Shown: positions 26,507 to 35,086, counted from the stretch's first letter. The stretch: 64,000 nucleotides of DNA from Sphingobacterium sp. UT-1RO-CII-1 (GCF_026711005.1 NZ_JAPPVJ010000005.1:186001-250000); one strand, 5' to 3'. Translations and numbers: made by a program. Notes: generated by a model not told the origin, from the letters alone.

Positions 26507-26855
26507 TTTTACCTTTTTAATGCTTGTTGAAATCTAATTTTTTCGCATAGTAATTATTACTACATAATGTAAATATAAAAATTTATTCATGCCCTTTAGT
26601 TATTAAACATAATGAATATTCGACCAAATAGCGATAAAACTGGTTGAAACTTTAAAACATAAACTTTAATCTAGATAAATTTACGAAGTATCTAAAACCA
26701 TTAAAAATAGAATTCAAAATCAAATCTAATGAAACGTCAACAAAATTTTTCAATACTGATCGCATTGAATTTCGAAAAATATTCTCAAAACATATTTTAG
26801 TCGCTGAATATAACGGAGAAAATTGGGGAGATCGAAAAGTTTCCTGAGCACTTCA
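26507..26855. other. Gene-poor stretch upstream of the ORF6N mosaic
   Basis: About 350 very A+T-rich bases carrying the promoter region of the methyltransferase on one side. Short frames such as LVAEYNGENWGDRKVS near 26800-26846 look like eroded coding sequence, but I cannot assign them. Confidence 0.35.
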
Positions 26856-27484
26856 ACACCTTGGTGGGGCGCTACCATACGCATTTACCGAACACGGTGT
26901 GCTCATGTTGGACCGAGATCTAGCCGAGTTGTATGGAGTACAAACTAGAACATTAAAGCAGGCAGTTCGTAGAAACATAGATAGATTTCCAGAAGAGTTC
27001 ATTTTCAATTTATTGTTTTTAAAAGGCAAAATGGATTCCTGTGGAATTTATGTTTGAAATGTCTAAAGAAGAATTTGAAAATTGGAGATCACACTTTGTG
27101 ATCTCCAATTCGGACAAACTAGGTTTGCGATACGCCCCCTTTTGCTTTACTGAACAAGGAGTCGCAATGCTATCAAGTGTGCTAAAAAGTAAAGCGGCCA
27201 TTCAAATCAACATACAGATCATGCGGGTATTTACAAAGTTAAGGCAGTTTCTGACAGACAATACTAATATACAAAACGAAATATTAGAAATAAGACTAGC
27301 GATGGAAAAGCTAGCGAAAAAACAAGAAGGACAAGAAAAAAACGTAGAACTGATATTTGAATATATCGAGCGACTGGAAAATAAACTAGAGACCCCTGCC
27401 CTACCACAAAGAAAAAGAATCGGCTATAAAGTAGGGAAAGATGGATGGTCTACAATAAAAGACATTGTGTATAGACGAATATGA
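26856..27484 (+). pseudogene. Mosaic, broken ORF6N-domain gene
   Basis: ORF6N/KilA-N-type proteins of phages and islands start with [11 protein letters not shown] and later carry RYAPYAFTEQGVAMLSSVL. Here the pieces are out of order and out of frame. Bases 26856-26910 encode the later segment ([14 protein letters not shown]). This is fused at its ATGTTG to [21 protein letters not shown] (26905 on), which stops near 27056 after a stretch of about 45 bases that seems inserted. The frame resumes at 27041-27484 with [13 protein letters not shown] and YAPFCFTEQGVAMLSSVLKS and a coiled-coil C-terminus. Bases 26856-26910 nearly equal 31901-31954. Confidence 0.75.
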
Positions 27485-27823
27485 TCATGCTGTAAATAAT
27501 AAAAAACAATAATGATATTTAATTAGATATTAAAAAACACCAATTGCGGTATTTTTCATCATTATTGTGCGTAACCACAATACAAATTTATGGTATGATT
27601 GGTATATGGTATGATTGGTATAGTGTTATACTTGTAATCGGATAGTTTTTATAATTATTTCGCTATCCATAAAGTATTTACCACTAAACGTCTAATTTAC
27701 AAAACAATACTTATATTAGCCTCACATTTAACGAAATATGCATATAGGTAGCGTTTTACGAACCGACAGGAAGGAGTTCTACGTAGTAAAACTGCACTGT
27801 ATTTTGTTTCGTAAAAAAACAAT
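27485..27823. other. Non-coding spacer with short repeats before the cassette array
   Basis: No ORF. It holds a 15-bp sequence TTGTGCGTAACCACA (27565-27579) that recurs at 32144-32158. It also has a perfect tandem duplication of the 16-mer ATGGTATGATTGGTAT (27590-27621). Confidence 0.6.
27590..27621 (+). repeat. Tandem 16-bp repeat (two copies)
   Basis: ATGGTATGATTGGTAT occurs twice head to tail without mismatch in non-coding DNA. Confidence 0.85.
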
Positions 27824-27849
27824 GTTAGCAGAAATTATAAACAAACCGT

Positions 27850-28302
27850 ATGGAAATAATTGAACTAAATAAGAATGATAGTAATATAAAAGTAAATAAC
27901 GCTATTGAACAATTTAAGCAATTTATTAAACTGCTAAGCGACAAAAAATTGCCAATCAGCATTATTGAGAAAATTAACTTTGATATTGCAGAATTAAATT
28001 CCTCACAATTGGTCGGCAATTCTCTATCACATTTAATTAAAAAGAAGCAAAATAAAATAATTAGATTAACAGAAAAAGAGTTAAAAATTGTTCCTAAAAA
28101 TTATTATCGAAATTTGTGGATGGTTTTAGGAATGAGTGGTTTTGGATTACCATTAGGAGTAGCTTTCGGATTAAGCATGGGAAATATAGGGTTATTAGCA
28201 ATTGGATTACCTATAGGAATGGCTATAGGAGTTTTAGTTGGTTCAAAATTAGATAAAAAAGCATCTGAAAGCGGAAAACAATTAGATATTGAACTAAAAT
28301 AG
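27850..28302 (+). CDS. Cassette-encoded hypothetical membrane protein
   Basis: 150 residues: a helical, charged N-terminal 90 residues followed by two glycine-rich hydrophobic segments (about 95-112 and 116-134) that resemble glycine-zipper membrane hairpins. The C-terminus is charged (SKLDKKASESGKQLDIELK). No family recognised. The ATG is 20 bases after a GTTAGCA box and the stop is 11 bases before a long inverted repeat, so the gene forms a complete cassette. Confidence 0.6.
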   Translation: MEIIELNKNDSNIKVNNAIEQFKQFIKLLSDKKLPISIIEKINFDIAELNSSQLVGNSLSHLIKKKQNKIIRLTEKELKIVPKNYYRNLWMVLGMSGFGLPLGVAFGLSMGNIGLLAIGLPIGMAIGVLVGSKLDKKASESGKQLDIELK

Positions 28303-28312
28303 AAGAACTACC

Positions 28313-28397
28313 GCTAACAAGGTATTGCCAAAAGCCAGGGATAAAGTGCAAATTTGAATTTTTCGCCTATTTATCCGCCAATACTCAGCCCGTTACC
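28313..28397 (+). repeat. attC-like inverted-repeat site S1 (85 bp)
   Basis: It opens GCTAACAAGGTATTGCC and closes GCCAATACTCAGCCCGTTACC. GTATTGCC pairs with the right arm with one or two mismatches, the outer TAAC/GTTA boxes pair, and an inner GGATAAA/TTTATCC stem extends the hairpin. Confidence 0.75.
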
Positions 28398-28450
28398 TGC
28401 AAACCAATTTAAACAACATACTAAAACAAAATTCCTTACAACCGACATAG

Positions 28451-28487
28451 ACAGACTTGTCTGTATATATTAGTTTTTATATCTTTG
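28451..28487 (+). promoter_or_regulatory. Promoter with overlapping operator for the TetR gene
   Basis: TTG (28457-28459) and TATCTTTG (28480-28487) are 20 bases apart, a full Bacteroidota promoter. The perfect palindrome ACAGAC-TT-GTCTGT (28451-28464) overlaps the -33 box, which is where an autoregulating TetR protein would bind to exclude polymerase. The ATG is at 28506. Confidence 0.65.
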
Positions 28488-28505
28488 TAAGACATTTAAG
28501 GAAAT

Positions 28506-29030
28506 ATGAGTTTACCAAGAGAAAGAATATTAGAACAAGCTTCAATTTTATTTCATCAGCAGGGATATAATAGTACAGGAATTAATCAAATTATAAGTGA
28601 AGCAAAAGTTGCAAAGGCTAGCTTTTACCAACATTTCAAATCTAAGGATGATTTATGTGTTGAATTTCTGAACATAAGACATAAATATTGGTTTGGTGAA
28701 CTCTCAAAGTTCACTTCAAAGTTCGAAAATCTGAATGAAAAAATTATTTCTTCATTTGATTTCATTATAGATATTAACAAAAAAGAAAATTTCAGAGGTT
28801 GCAGTTTCCTTAATATCTTATCCGAAATTTCAAAAGAACAGATAAGTATTCTTAACGTTATCCAAGCTCATAAAAATGATTTAAGGGATTTTTTTAAGAA
28901 ATTAATTAAAGATGAATTATTGGCAACTCATATTTATCTTCTATTTGAAAGCTCTATCATAGAAAGTCAACTATTCGAATCAAACGATATCGTAAATCAA
29001 TCAAAATCAATCATAAAAAGTTTAATCTAA
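28506..29030 (+). CDS. TetR/AcrR-family transcriptional regulator
   Basis: 174 residues. The N-terminal TetR helix-turn-helix is complete: [46 protein letters not shown]. The C-terminal ligand-binding domain is short and helical. It probably represses its own promoter through the ACAGAC/GTCTGT palindrome upstream. It is followed after 4 bases by a DUF1348 (NTF2-like) gene in the same cassette, its likely target. Confidence 0.88.
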   Translation: MSLPRERILEQASILFHQQGYNSTGINQIISEAKVAKASFYQHFKSKDDLCVEFLNIRHKYWFGELSKFTSKFENLNEKIISSFDFIIDINKKENFRGCSFLNILSEISKEQISILNVIQAHKNDLRDFFKKLIKDELLATHIYLLFESSIIESQLFESNDIVNQSKSIIKSLI

Positions 29031-29034
29031 AAAA

Positions 29035-29445
29035 ATGGAACAAAAACATCCGCTTCCACCTTTTACATTGGAAACCGCAAAACAGAAAATTCAAATGGCT
29101 GAAGATGCCTGGAATTCACAGAATCCTGAAAAAGTTTCTTTAGCATATACCATTGACAGCGAATGGAGAAACCGGAGTACATTTGTAAACGGAAGAGAAG
29201 AAATTGTAAGATTTTTAGCTGATAAATGGGAAAAGGAATTAAATTACAAACTCAAAAAAGAATATTGGTCGCATTCAGAAAATAGAATCGCAGTTAGATT
29301 TGAATATGAATATCAAAGCAAAGATGGAAAATGGTTTAGAGCTTATGGAAATGAAAACTGGGAGTTTGATGAAAATGGCTTGATGAAAAAAAGGTATGCA
29401 AGCATAAATGACCTTGAAATAAAAGAATCTGAAAGATATTTATAG
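29035..29445 (+). CDS. DUF1348/nuclear transport factor 2-like protein
   Basis: 136 residues. The sequence [40 protein letters not shown], then [26 protein letters not shown], is typical of DUF1348, an NTF2-like cone-fold family of unknown substrate. Co-transcribed with the TetR gene 4 bases upstream. The stop is 11 bases before the closing inverted repeat of the cassette. Confidence 0.8.
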   Translation: MEQKHPLPPFTLETAKQKIQMAEDAWNSQNPEKVSLAYTIDSEWRNRSTFVNGREEIVRFLADKWEKELNYKLKKEYWSHSENRIAVRFEYEYQSKDGKWFRAYGNENWEFDENGLMKKRYASINDLEIKESERYL

Positions 29446-29456
29446 AACGGCCAACA

Positions 29457-29534
29457 GGTAACATGCAGTTTGGCAAAACAACAGCTTTTCGGCTTCGATT
29501 TTCCGCTCCTGCGCCAAACTGCCTAACCGTTAGC
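29457..29534 (+). repeat. attC-like inverted-repeat site S2 (78 bp)
   Basis: It opens GGTAACATGCAGTTTGGC and closes GCGCCAAACTGCCTAACCGTTAGC. The arms GCAGTTTGGC and GCCAAACTGC are perfectly complementary (10 bp), and the outer GGTAAC and GTTAGC boxes nearly so. The centre is TTTTCGGCTTCGATTTTCCG, similar to that of site S7. Confidence 0.8.
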
Positions 29535-29570
29535 AGCACTATTAAACGAACGCACTTCACAAATATAAAT

Positions 29571-30113
29571 ATGGAATTACCAAAATTTAAGTATAGCCCA
29601 AACGCATATAGACTTGACCTTTTTGAAAATGTTGAAGGTGTTTGCTCTATATGTAACGAAAAGAGACAAATTAAATATATTAGTTCATTCTATAGTATTG
29701 AAAACCCTGAATACATTTGCCCTTGGTGTATAGCAAATGGGAAAGCGTCCGAAAAATACAATGGAGATTTTAACGATTATTGTGGAATTGAGGGTGTTTC
29801 GCCTGACCCAAAAGACCCTGAACCAAGTATTAAAAAAGAACATTTAATTGAAATTACAAACAGAACACCAAGTTATACATCTTGGCAACAAGAGGTATGG
29901 TTGACTCATTGTAATGAGCCTTGTGCTTTTATTGGGTATGCGGATAGTAAATTGATCGAACCATTTTTAGACGAACTTAAAGATGATATTGAAAATTCAG
30001 GCATTCCAACAGAGTACATAACAAAAGGACTTACAAAAGACAGCGACTTAGGGGCTTACTTATTTCAATGTTTAGAATGTGGAAAACATAGACTTCACGT
30101 TGACTTTACATAA
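29571..30113 (+). CDS. CbrC family (UPF0167) protein, cassette copy 1
   Basis: 180 residues with four pairs of cysteines: CSICNEK, CPWCIAN, a middle Cys pair and CLECGKH. It starts LPKFKYSPNAYRLDLF and is close to the CbrC/UPF0167 family in length and layout. In E. coli CbrC has been connected with colicin E2 tolerance; biochemical function is not known. It differs from copy 2 at one residue (T versus I near residue 150). The ATG at 29571 is preferred because the same start is in both copies, 37 bases after GTTAGC. Confidence 0.8.
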   Translation: MELPKFKYSPNAYRLDLFENVEGVCSICNEKRQIKYISSFYSIENPEYICPWCIANGKASEKYNGDFNDYCGIEGVSPDPKDPEPSIKKEHLIEITNRTPSYTSWQQEVWLTHCNEPCAFIGYADSKLIEPFLDELKDDIENSGIPTEYITKGLTKDSDLGAYLFQCLECGKHRLHVDFT

Positions 30114-30126
30114 AGAATAACAGCTC

Positions 30127-30320
30127 GCTAACAAGGTATTGCCAAAAGCGGAGCTAAAGTGCTAAATTCACAGCTTGCATTTCTGCCACCGCTAGAACGA
30201 ATCATGTTGATTTTATTTGCTAAATTTATCTCCTATCAATGCGTTTTGGCTAGCCTCGGTGGAAAATCGAAATTCTCGCTTCGAAATCTCTCCTCTTTCG
30301 GCAATACCCAAACCGCTACC
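30127..30320 (+). repeat. attC-like inverted-repeat site S3 (194 bp)
   Basis: It opens GCTAACAAGGTATTGCCAAA and closes CGGCAATACCCAAACCGCTACC. GGTATTGCC pairs with GGCAATACC, and an inner CCACCGCTAG/CTAGCCTCGGTGG arm extends the fold. The last box has changed from GTTACC (copy at 40762) to GCTACC. Confidence 0.75.
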
Positions 30321-30429
30321 AGCCATTTTAAAGCGACACTGCAACGAATACACAAAAAAAGTTATCCGGCAAATATTGGTTTGTCGTAGAACTAGACAGA
30401 TCGCTCGATAAAAAATAAAATCAAAAAAA

Positions 30430-30453
30430 AGCCATTCAATAAACTGAACGGCT
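30430..30453 (-). terminator. Terminator of the first Rpn-like gene
   Basis: On the minus strand AGCCGTTCA and TGAATGGCT form a stem with one wobble, followed by eight T residues, 27 bases after the stop at 30480. Confidence 0.7.
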
Positions 30454-30479
30454 ATGTATATTTTTTGCTGATGCTCTCG

Positions 30480-31439
30480 TTAGAGCTTTTCTACCTCTTC
30501 TATAGACAAGCCCGTACCTTTAGCAATATCAGCAATAGGCAAACCCATTTTCTTAAATTCTAAAGCGATAGCGATAGCTTCTTCTCTTTTTCCATCAGCT
30601 TTTCCTTTTTCCAGTCCGGTCTGCATTCCTTTTTCTAGTCCAGTCTGCAGGCCTTTTTCTCTTTCCTGTCTTTTGATTGTCTCTATTACACCCATTTGTA
30701 TTGTGCCTCCTGTCACTTGATAAATGTATTGATCAAAATTACTATTTAAATCCTTATCTCGTATAAAAAGAAAACTTTTTAAAAATACTAAAAAGCTCAT
30801 TATACGATCTTTACTATATTTATTGGTCTCGATTAACGCACGCGCTATCGTACTCCGCTGCTCGGCAAGCTCCTCTTCAGCAATCTTATTTTCCGAAAGT
30901 GCTTTCTGACAAGCCAGTACAATATACGCAAAAATATTGTCCATAACAAGAAGCTCATCTTCCTGATGGTCAAAGATCTGGTAGGTAAGATAACGGAACG
31001 TTAGCGAAGTACCGAATACAAAATAACCATATTCGCCAGGCCGGCCTTGCGTCTGCCCGCCTGTAAATACAGCAATGGTCTCCACTGGTACACGATACCG
31101 ATCCAACAGGCGGTAATGGTACTGAAACATGCGGTATGGAAAACCATCATCATTGCCTCCTTCGATCTCGGTATGTGCTAAGATCCACTTCTGGGTTCCG
31201 TCTTTCAGATACACTTTCACTAAAAGATCAGCAATACGCCTACCCTTTTTACGTTCTCGGTCAGGCATGATCTCGAGCAGCTCTTTGTCCATAAAGGTAA
31301 GCCCTTTCTCGAAATCAAACATAGTATCTGCTTCAGGATACATAAAGCGGAGAAAGTCGGGAAAGTTCTCTTCAAAAATAGCCTTGAGAAGCTCATCGCT
31401 TTTCTTGAACGGCACACTTCTTTTGGTTAACTCACTCAT
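30480..31439 (-). CDS. Rpn-like PD-(D/E)XK nuclease-family protein with repeat tail (1)
   Basis: 319 residues. The N-terminal nuclease-like region carries RIADLLVKVYLKDG...WILAHTEIEG (acidic residue, then E-x-E), as in transposase-associated PD-(D/E)XK proteins of the Rpn/DUF4351 kind. Near the C-terminus is a low-complexity stretch GLQTGLEKGMQTGLEKGKADGK. It is followed by a tail ending EFKKMGLPIADIAKGTGLSIEEVEKL, shared with the second gene at 35087. Rpn proteins are DNases implicated in recombination or phage defence. No inverted repeats or partner genes are visible. Confidence 0.78.
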   Translation of the reverse strand: MSELTKRSVPFKKSDELLKAIFEENFPDFLRFMYPEADTMFDFEKGLTFMDKELLEIMPDRERKKGRRIADLLVKVYLKDGTQKWILAHTEIEGGNDDGFPYRMFQYHYRLLDRYRVPVETIAVFTGGQTQGRPGEYGYFVFGTSLTFRYLTYQIFDHQEDELLVMDNIFAYIVLACQKALSENKIAEEELAEQRSTIARALIETNKYSKDRIMSFLVFLKSFLFIRDKDLNSNFDQYIYQVTGGTIQMGVIETIKRQEREKGLQTGLEKGMQTGLEKGKADGKREEAIAIALEFKKMGLPIADIAKGTGLSIEEVEKL

Positions 31440-32227
31440 AATTAAGCTTATTTAATTAATTAAAGATAGTAAAAAAAGAAGTAAATTACCTTAAGTAACT
31501 AAAAGCTAGATAAATTATATATTTACACAATACATTTTAGATAAAAGTATTGGTATATCTCCCAACAATAGAAGACATATACAAAACCTTATACAATTTA
31601 ATTGCGTGGTTAGATCCGAAGTTAACTCCATTCTTTTCCGACATTGACAATGTGCCAAGCAAATTAGAGCTGATCAAGAGTTTATCAATCAATTCACCAC
31701 GCTCCAATCAGATGTTACGCATAAAGCCCACATAGAAAACACAAGATTTACAAAGGTACTGAATCTTAAAGCGAAACACTTTTATGCTTATGAGGTATAT
31801 CTAATAGCGTCTTCGCAGGGTATAAGTCCCCAGAGTGCTTTTAAACAATTGTATAAAGAATACACTTAAAGGTGTCGCAAAATGCGATACCTTCACGTCG
31901 ACACCTTGGTGGGCGCTACCATACGCATTTACCGAACACGGTGTGCTCATGTTGTCGAATGTTTTGAAAAGCGATCTAGTCACGAAAATGAGCATCAAGC
32001 TGATCGAAATCTTCGTATAATTACGCAGGAGTCTTAACTCCTATTCCGAATTAAATCCTGCACTTTTTTTTAGCAAAAGCTTTAATCTCAGCAATCGAAA
32101 TATCATTAAGCAAATGATATTTACTCATATAATCTAAAAATATTTGTGCGTAACCACATAATAATAGAAATAATATAAAGCCAAATTATTAGATTAGGAT
32201 GTCAAAATTAGCGTTTATCTTTAAGGC
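31440..32227. other. Decayed region with gene remnants between Rpn 1 and the transporter
   Basis: No intact gene in about 790 bases. A frame ending with TAA at 31867 (segment HFYAYEVYLIASSQGISPQS) looks like the end of an unrecognised protein, and upstream frames at 31550-31735 are probably its broken 5' part. ORF6N-like sequence follows at 31880-32020. A 25-codon minus-strand frame lies at 32051-32128. The 15-mer TTGTGCGTAACCACA is at 32144-32158, and the transporter promoter must lie after it. Confidence 0.55.
31880..32020 (+). pseudogene. ORF6N-domain fragment
   Basis: The frame encodes [20 protein letters not shown] followed by KSDLVTKMSIKLIEIFV and stop. This is the central segment of ORF6N proteins (RYLPYAFTEQGVAMLSSVLxS) without its DNA-binding start or its C-terminal part. 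Bases 31901-31954 are nearly identical to 26856-26910. Confidence 0.75.
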
Positions 32228-33193
32228 ATGATTACAAAAGACGTATTAGAGAAAAAGCAAATACAGATTTACATAATCACTCTCCTATTTGCAGCATTGA
32301 CTGGGTTGACATGGAGTAATAGCGCATCACTACAGAATACTATAGAGCCTATAATTGGTATTCTGCTATATAGTATGTTCTGTCAGATTCCTTTTTTAGA
32401 AGTCAAAAAATCATTTAGAAATCCTTCTTTTTTTAAGGCGCTTCTATTCGGTAATTTTGTGCTGATTCCGCTACTAGTATGGATACTCATCCAAGTATTC
32501 GCATTAAATACACTGACCACTATAGGTGTACTACTGGTTCTATTGACCCCCTGTATAGATTATGTTATCGTATTTACACATTTGGGGAAAGGAGACTCCA
32601 ACTCGGTACTCGCGGCTACACCTGTATTATTTATTGTTCAGATGTTGCTCTTACCGCTATTTTTATGGTTTTTTATTGGACGTGAATCTATCGATGTATT
32701 CGAAGTTACTCCGTTTGTAAAAACATTCTTCTACCTAATAGTAATACCTTTCGCTTCAGCGCTGATCACGCAATGGGCTTCAAAAACTACGCGTATAGGT
32801 GGTAAGATGATGGACCTGTCTAGCTGGCTCCCGGTTCCATTTATGGCGCTGACCTTTTTCGTGGTCATAGCATCACAGATGAGGACACTGAGCACCAATC
32901 CACAGCCTATCTATGATGTCTTACCTATTTATGTCATATTCGCTATAATCGCTCCGTTGGTTGGTCTGCTTTCTTCGAAGATATTTAAATTGCCTACCGC
33001 TCAAGCCAGAGCTGTAGCCTTTTCTTCGAGCACAAGAAATTCATTGGTGGTCCTTCCATTGGCACTTGCTCTACCTGCACCAGAAAATCAATTGGTTGCT
33101 GTCGTTATAGTCACACAGACCGTAGTAGAAATCCTCTTCGAATTGCTGTACATAAAGATAATCCCCAAAATGATCCGTGGTAATGACAAATAG
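32228..33193 (+). CDS. ACR3/bile-acid:sodium symporter superfamily transporter (arsenic resistance-like)
   Basis: 321 residues with ten predicted transmembrane helices in the two-fold inverted arrangement of the BASS fold. LLVLLTPCIDYVIVFTHLGKGD sits at the place of the conserved Cys-containing helix of ACR3 arsenite efflux pumps. The segment SSSTRNSLVVLPLALALP matches the second crossover helix. NCBI names similar Bacteroidota proteins arsenic resistance protein. No arsR or arsC gene is nearby, so substrate is uncertain: arsenite, or an organic anion. Confidence 0.78.
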   Translation: MITKDVLEKKQIQIYIITLLFAALTGLTWSNSASLQNTIEPIIGILLYSMFCQIPFLEVKKSFRNPSFFKALLFGNFVLIPLLVWILIQVFALNTLTTIGVLLVLLTPCIDYVIVFTHLGKGDSNSVLAATPVLFIVQMLLLPLFLWFFIGRESIDVFEVTPFVKTFFYLIVIPFASALITQWASKTTRIGGKMMDLSSWLPVPFMALTFFVVIASQMRTLSTNPQPIYDVLPIYVIFAIIAPLVGLLSSKIFKLPTAQARAVAFSSSTRNSLVVLPLALALPAPENQLVAVVIVTQTVVEILFELLYIKIIPKMIRGNDK

Positions 33194-33233
33194 AACAGAT
33201 TCACCCTGTATGCTAACTAGAAAAATACACATC

Positions 33234-33380
33234 ATGGAAATAAGAAAATATCAATCTAACGATATTAAAGAAATAGCCAGACTACTCTACGAAACTATCT
33301 ATACGATAAATAAAAAAGACTATTCTAAAGAACAACTGTCTGTATGGGCAACTATACGGAAAATTAAGCTGGAGCCGTAA
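33234..33380 (+). pseudogene. Truncated GNAT acetyltransferase
   Basis: 48 codons starting MEIRKYQSNDIKEIARLLYETIYTINKKDYSKEQLSVWA. This is the standard N-terminal 40 residues of small GNAT acetyltransferases in this phylum; the acetyl-CoA site that should follow is missing. The sequence changes to non-coding after about 33345. Confidence 0.75.
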
Positions 33381-33461
33381 CAGAACTATAATGAGAGTAT
33401 TATTATAAAAGAAATGAAATGGCTACAATATTAAATTTGATCAATATTATTATATACTAAA

Positions 33462-34334
33462 ATGAGACGAACTACCATATTACCTGTGCTATTGCTTATA
33501 TTAGCTTCAGTAATAGTACAATTTATTGTAGCCTATATTCGATACCTTTTAGGTATCGAATATAGTACAGTAATAAGCTTTATTTTTTATGTCTTAACCT
33601 ATTACTTGGCAATAAATCGATATAAAGAGTTAAATAAAAATATCGTAATGTTCGCAATATTATTTCCTATACTGGCGATAAACATACCTCTTAGAATAAC
33701 TTCCTTTCAAGATAGTCTCAGTACATTTCCCGAATTTATAGTCCATATTTTTGCGGTATTAATTGCCCGAGGAAGTTTATTTTTCCAAAAGCAATTTAGC
33801 AGAGTATCTTTTTTAGCGTCGATTACGCTATTAGTCTTGCTAGGGAGTGTTTTTTTATATAAACATTGGTTAAATTATATCAATTTTTCTTCTTTTACAG
33901 GTGTAGTTTTCGAGCAAAACCATGTTCCTATACAGGGCAAGGACCTAAATGGCGAAATAATTTCAATAGAGGACCAAGCCGATTTGTGGGTTTTGGATTT
34001 TTGGACTACAAGCTGCAGAGTTTGTATTAGAGAATTCCCTAAAGTTCAAAAACTAAATGATCAATATAAAGATTCAAAAGACGTCAAAGTAATCTCTATA
34101 AATATACCTTTAAAACGTGATACCGATAATACTGCTTTTAACATACTGACGTCAAGAGGATACACGTTTAAGAATATAATAGCACTAGATAGCTCTCTTG
34201 ATAAAAAATTGGGGATAGAGGTGTTTCCAACGACATTGTTATTAAATAGGAACGGACAAATTCTTTTTCGGGGAAGTGTTAGTCAGATTCAAAACAGAAT
34301 TCAAGAAGTTTTAAAAAACGGAACGAAATTTTAA
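33462..34334 (+). CDS. Membrane-anchored TlpA-like thioredoxin protein
   Basis: 290 residues. Four transmembrane segments fill residues 5-145. A TlpA-type thioredoxin domain then faces the periplasm, with DFWTTSCRVCIREFPKV (C-R-V-C redox pair) and the cis-proline segment GIEVFPTTLLL. The fusion of a small multi-helix membrane part to TlpA is seen in Bacteroidota thiol-disulfide proteins of unknown partner. An unusual perfect inverted repeat lies inside the first membrane-encoding segment (33533-33565). Confidence 0.82.
   Translation: MRRTTILPVLLLILASVIVQFIVAYIRYLLGIEYSTVISFIFYVLTYYLAINRYKELNKNIVMFAILFPILAINIPLRITSFQDSLSTFPEFIVHIFAVLIARGSLFFQKQFSRVSFLASITLLVLLGSVFLYKHWLNYINFSSFTGVVFEQNHVPIQGKDLNGEIISIEDQADLWVLDFWTTSCRVCIREFPKVQKLNDQYKDSKDVKVISINIPLKRDTDNTAFNILTSRGYTFKNIIALDSSLDKKLGIEVFPTTLLLNRNGQILFRGSVSQIQNRIQEVLKNGTKF
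33533..33565 (+). repeat. Perfect 14-bp inverted repeat inside the TlpA-like gene
   Basis: CTATATTCGATACC (33533-33546) and its exact complement GGTATCGAATATAG (33552-33565) flank a 5-base spacer. The mRNA would fold into a strong hairpin about 70 bases after the start codon. Confidence 0.9.
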
Positions 34335-34433
34335 ATATTCCACCAATTAAAATGAAAAGTCCGAGATCAAATGAAATTGTAGATAGAAAACTTGAATTTG
34401 GTAAACAGCTAATCAAGTAGAGAGAACTCGAAA

Positions 34434-34988
34434 CTACTTCTTTAATTCATAAATACCTTCAATATCTAAATAAATAATACCCTCGGAAGTTAAAGCTTTT
34501 TGTTGCGCCTTAAATTTCAGCCGCCCGGTTTCATCTATATATATGTACTGTGGAAAGATAAACGTCCGATTCAAATCATTTTCTATAGCTTGATATGGGC
34601 GAAACACTCCCTCATCAGTGATACGATATGAGTAGGTATTTTTGACAGGGTAAAATCTCAAAAGCATATCTTCTGAATATTGGTTAGGTAGTATACCTAA
34701 TGGGAGATTATCAATACGCGGCTCTTGCCAAAATATTTTTATTCTCTTTTTATCATAATCAATCATTAAAGGATCATCCTTTAATGATGGCATCTCCAAG
34801 AAAAGGTTGGTGTTGTACTGCCCGTCCATATTTATATCTACAGCTTTGGACACAACAATATCGCTAGGGTAATATGTATGAATTCCACTTACAGGCATCG
34901 CATTCCGTTCTTTTTCTTTCGAACAAGAAAAACCAAACAAAATGAAGACGAAAAATATTATTTTAAATGTATGTTTTGGATAGACCAT
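34434..34988 (-). CDS. Hypothetical lipoprotein
   Basis: 184 residues. A lipoprotein signal (FKIIFFVFILFGFSC) puts the lipid on a Cys near residue 22, followed by SKEKERNAMPVSGIHTYYPSD. The mature part has alternating beta character and no recognised domain. The first 69 codons recur as a truncated copy at 43807-44016. It is upstream of, and in the same direction as, no obvious partner; the Rpn gene terminator separates it from 35087. Confidence 0.65.
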   Translation of the reverse strand: MVYPKHTFKIIFFVFILFGFSCSKEKERNAMPVSGIHTYYPSDIVVSKAVDINMDGQYNTNLFLEMPSLKDDPLMIDYDKKRIKIFWQEPRIDNLPLGILPNQYSEDMLLRFYPVKNTYSYRITDEGVFRPYQAIENDLNRTFIFPQYIYIDETGRLKFKAQQKALTSEGIIYLDIEGIYELKK

Positions 34989-35030
34989 TATTTTAAAACT
35001 TATAAACTGACAACATAATTACTTCAAAAA

Positions 35031-35059
35031 AAACCGTCTGTTTAAGTAACAAACGGTTT
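35031..35059 (-). terminator. Terminator of the second Rpn-like gene
   Basis: On the minus strand AAACCGTTTG and CAGACGGTTT form a stem around TTACTTAAA, followed by a run of T residues, 28 bases after the stop at 35087. A very similar hairpin stands alone at 48911-48941. Confidence 0.75.
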
Positions 35060-35086
35060 TGCAATAGTATTATAGTGAAACTCTAG

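Larger units (their letters stand above)
27824..30320 (+). other. Cassette array, left segment (three cassettes)
   Basis: The segment begins with GTTAGCA (27824-27830). It then contains three units, each made of one or two genes read rightward and a closing imperfect inverted repeat: 27850-28302 with site 28313-28397; 28506-29445 with site 29457-29534; 29571-30113 with site 30127-30320. Every site opens with [GC][CG]TAAC plus a pairing arm and ends with the partner arm plus GTTA[GC]C or the decayed GCTACC. This is the architecture of integron gene cassettes; no integrase gene is in the window. Confidence 0.6.
29512..30360 (+). repeat. 849-bp duplicated segment, copy 1
   Basis: Bases 29512-30360 match 39959-40807 without any length change and with only scattered substitutions. 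The segment starts inside the right arm of a cassette site and runs through the CbrC-like gene and its closing site. It ends with the first 40 bases of the next cassette (the methyltransferase leader). In this copy the methyltransferase gene is missing. Confidence 0.92.
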
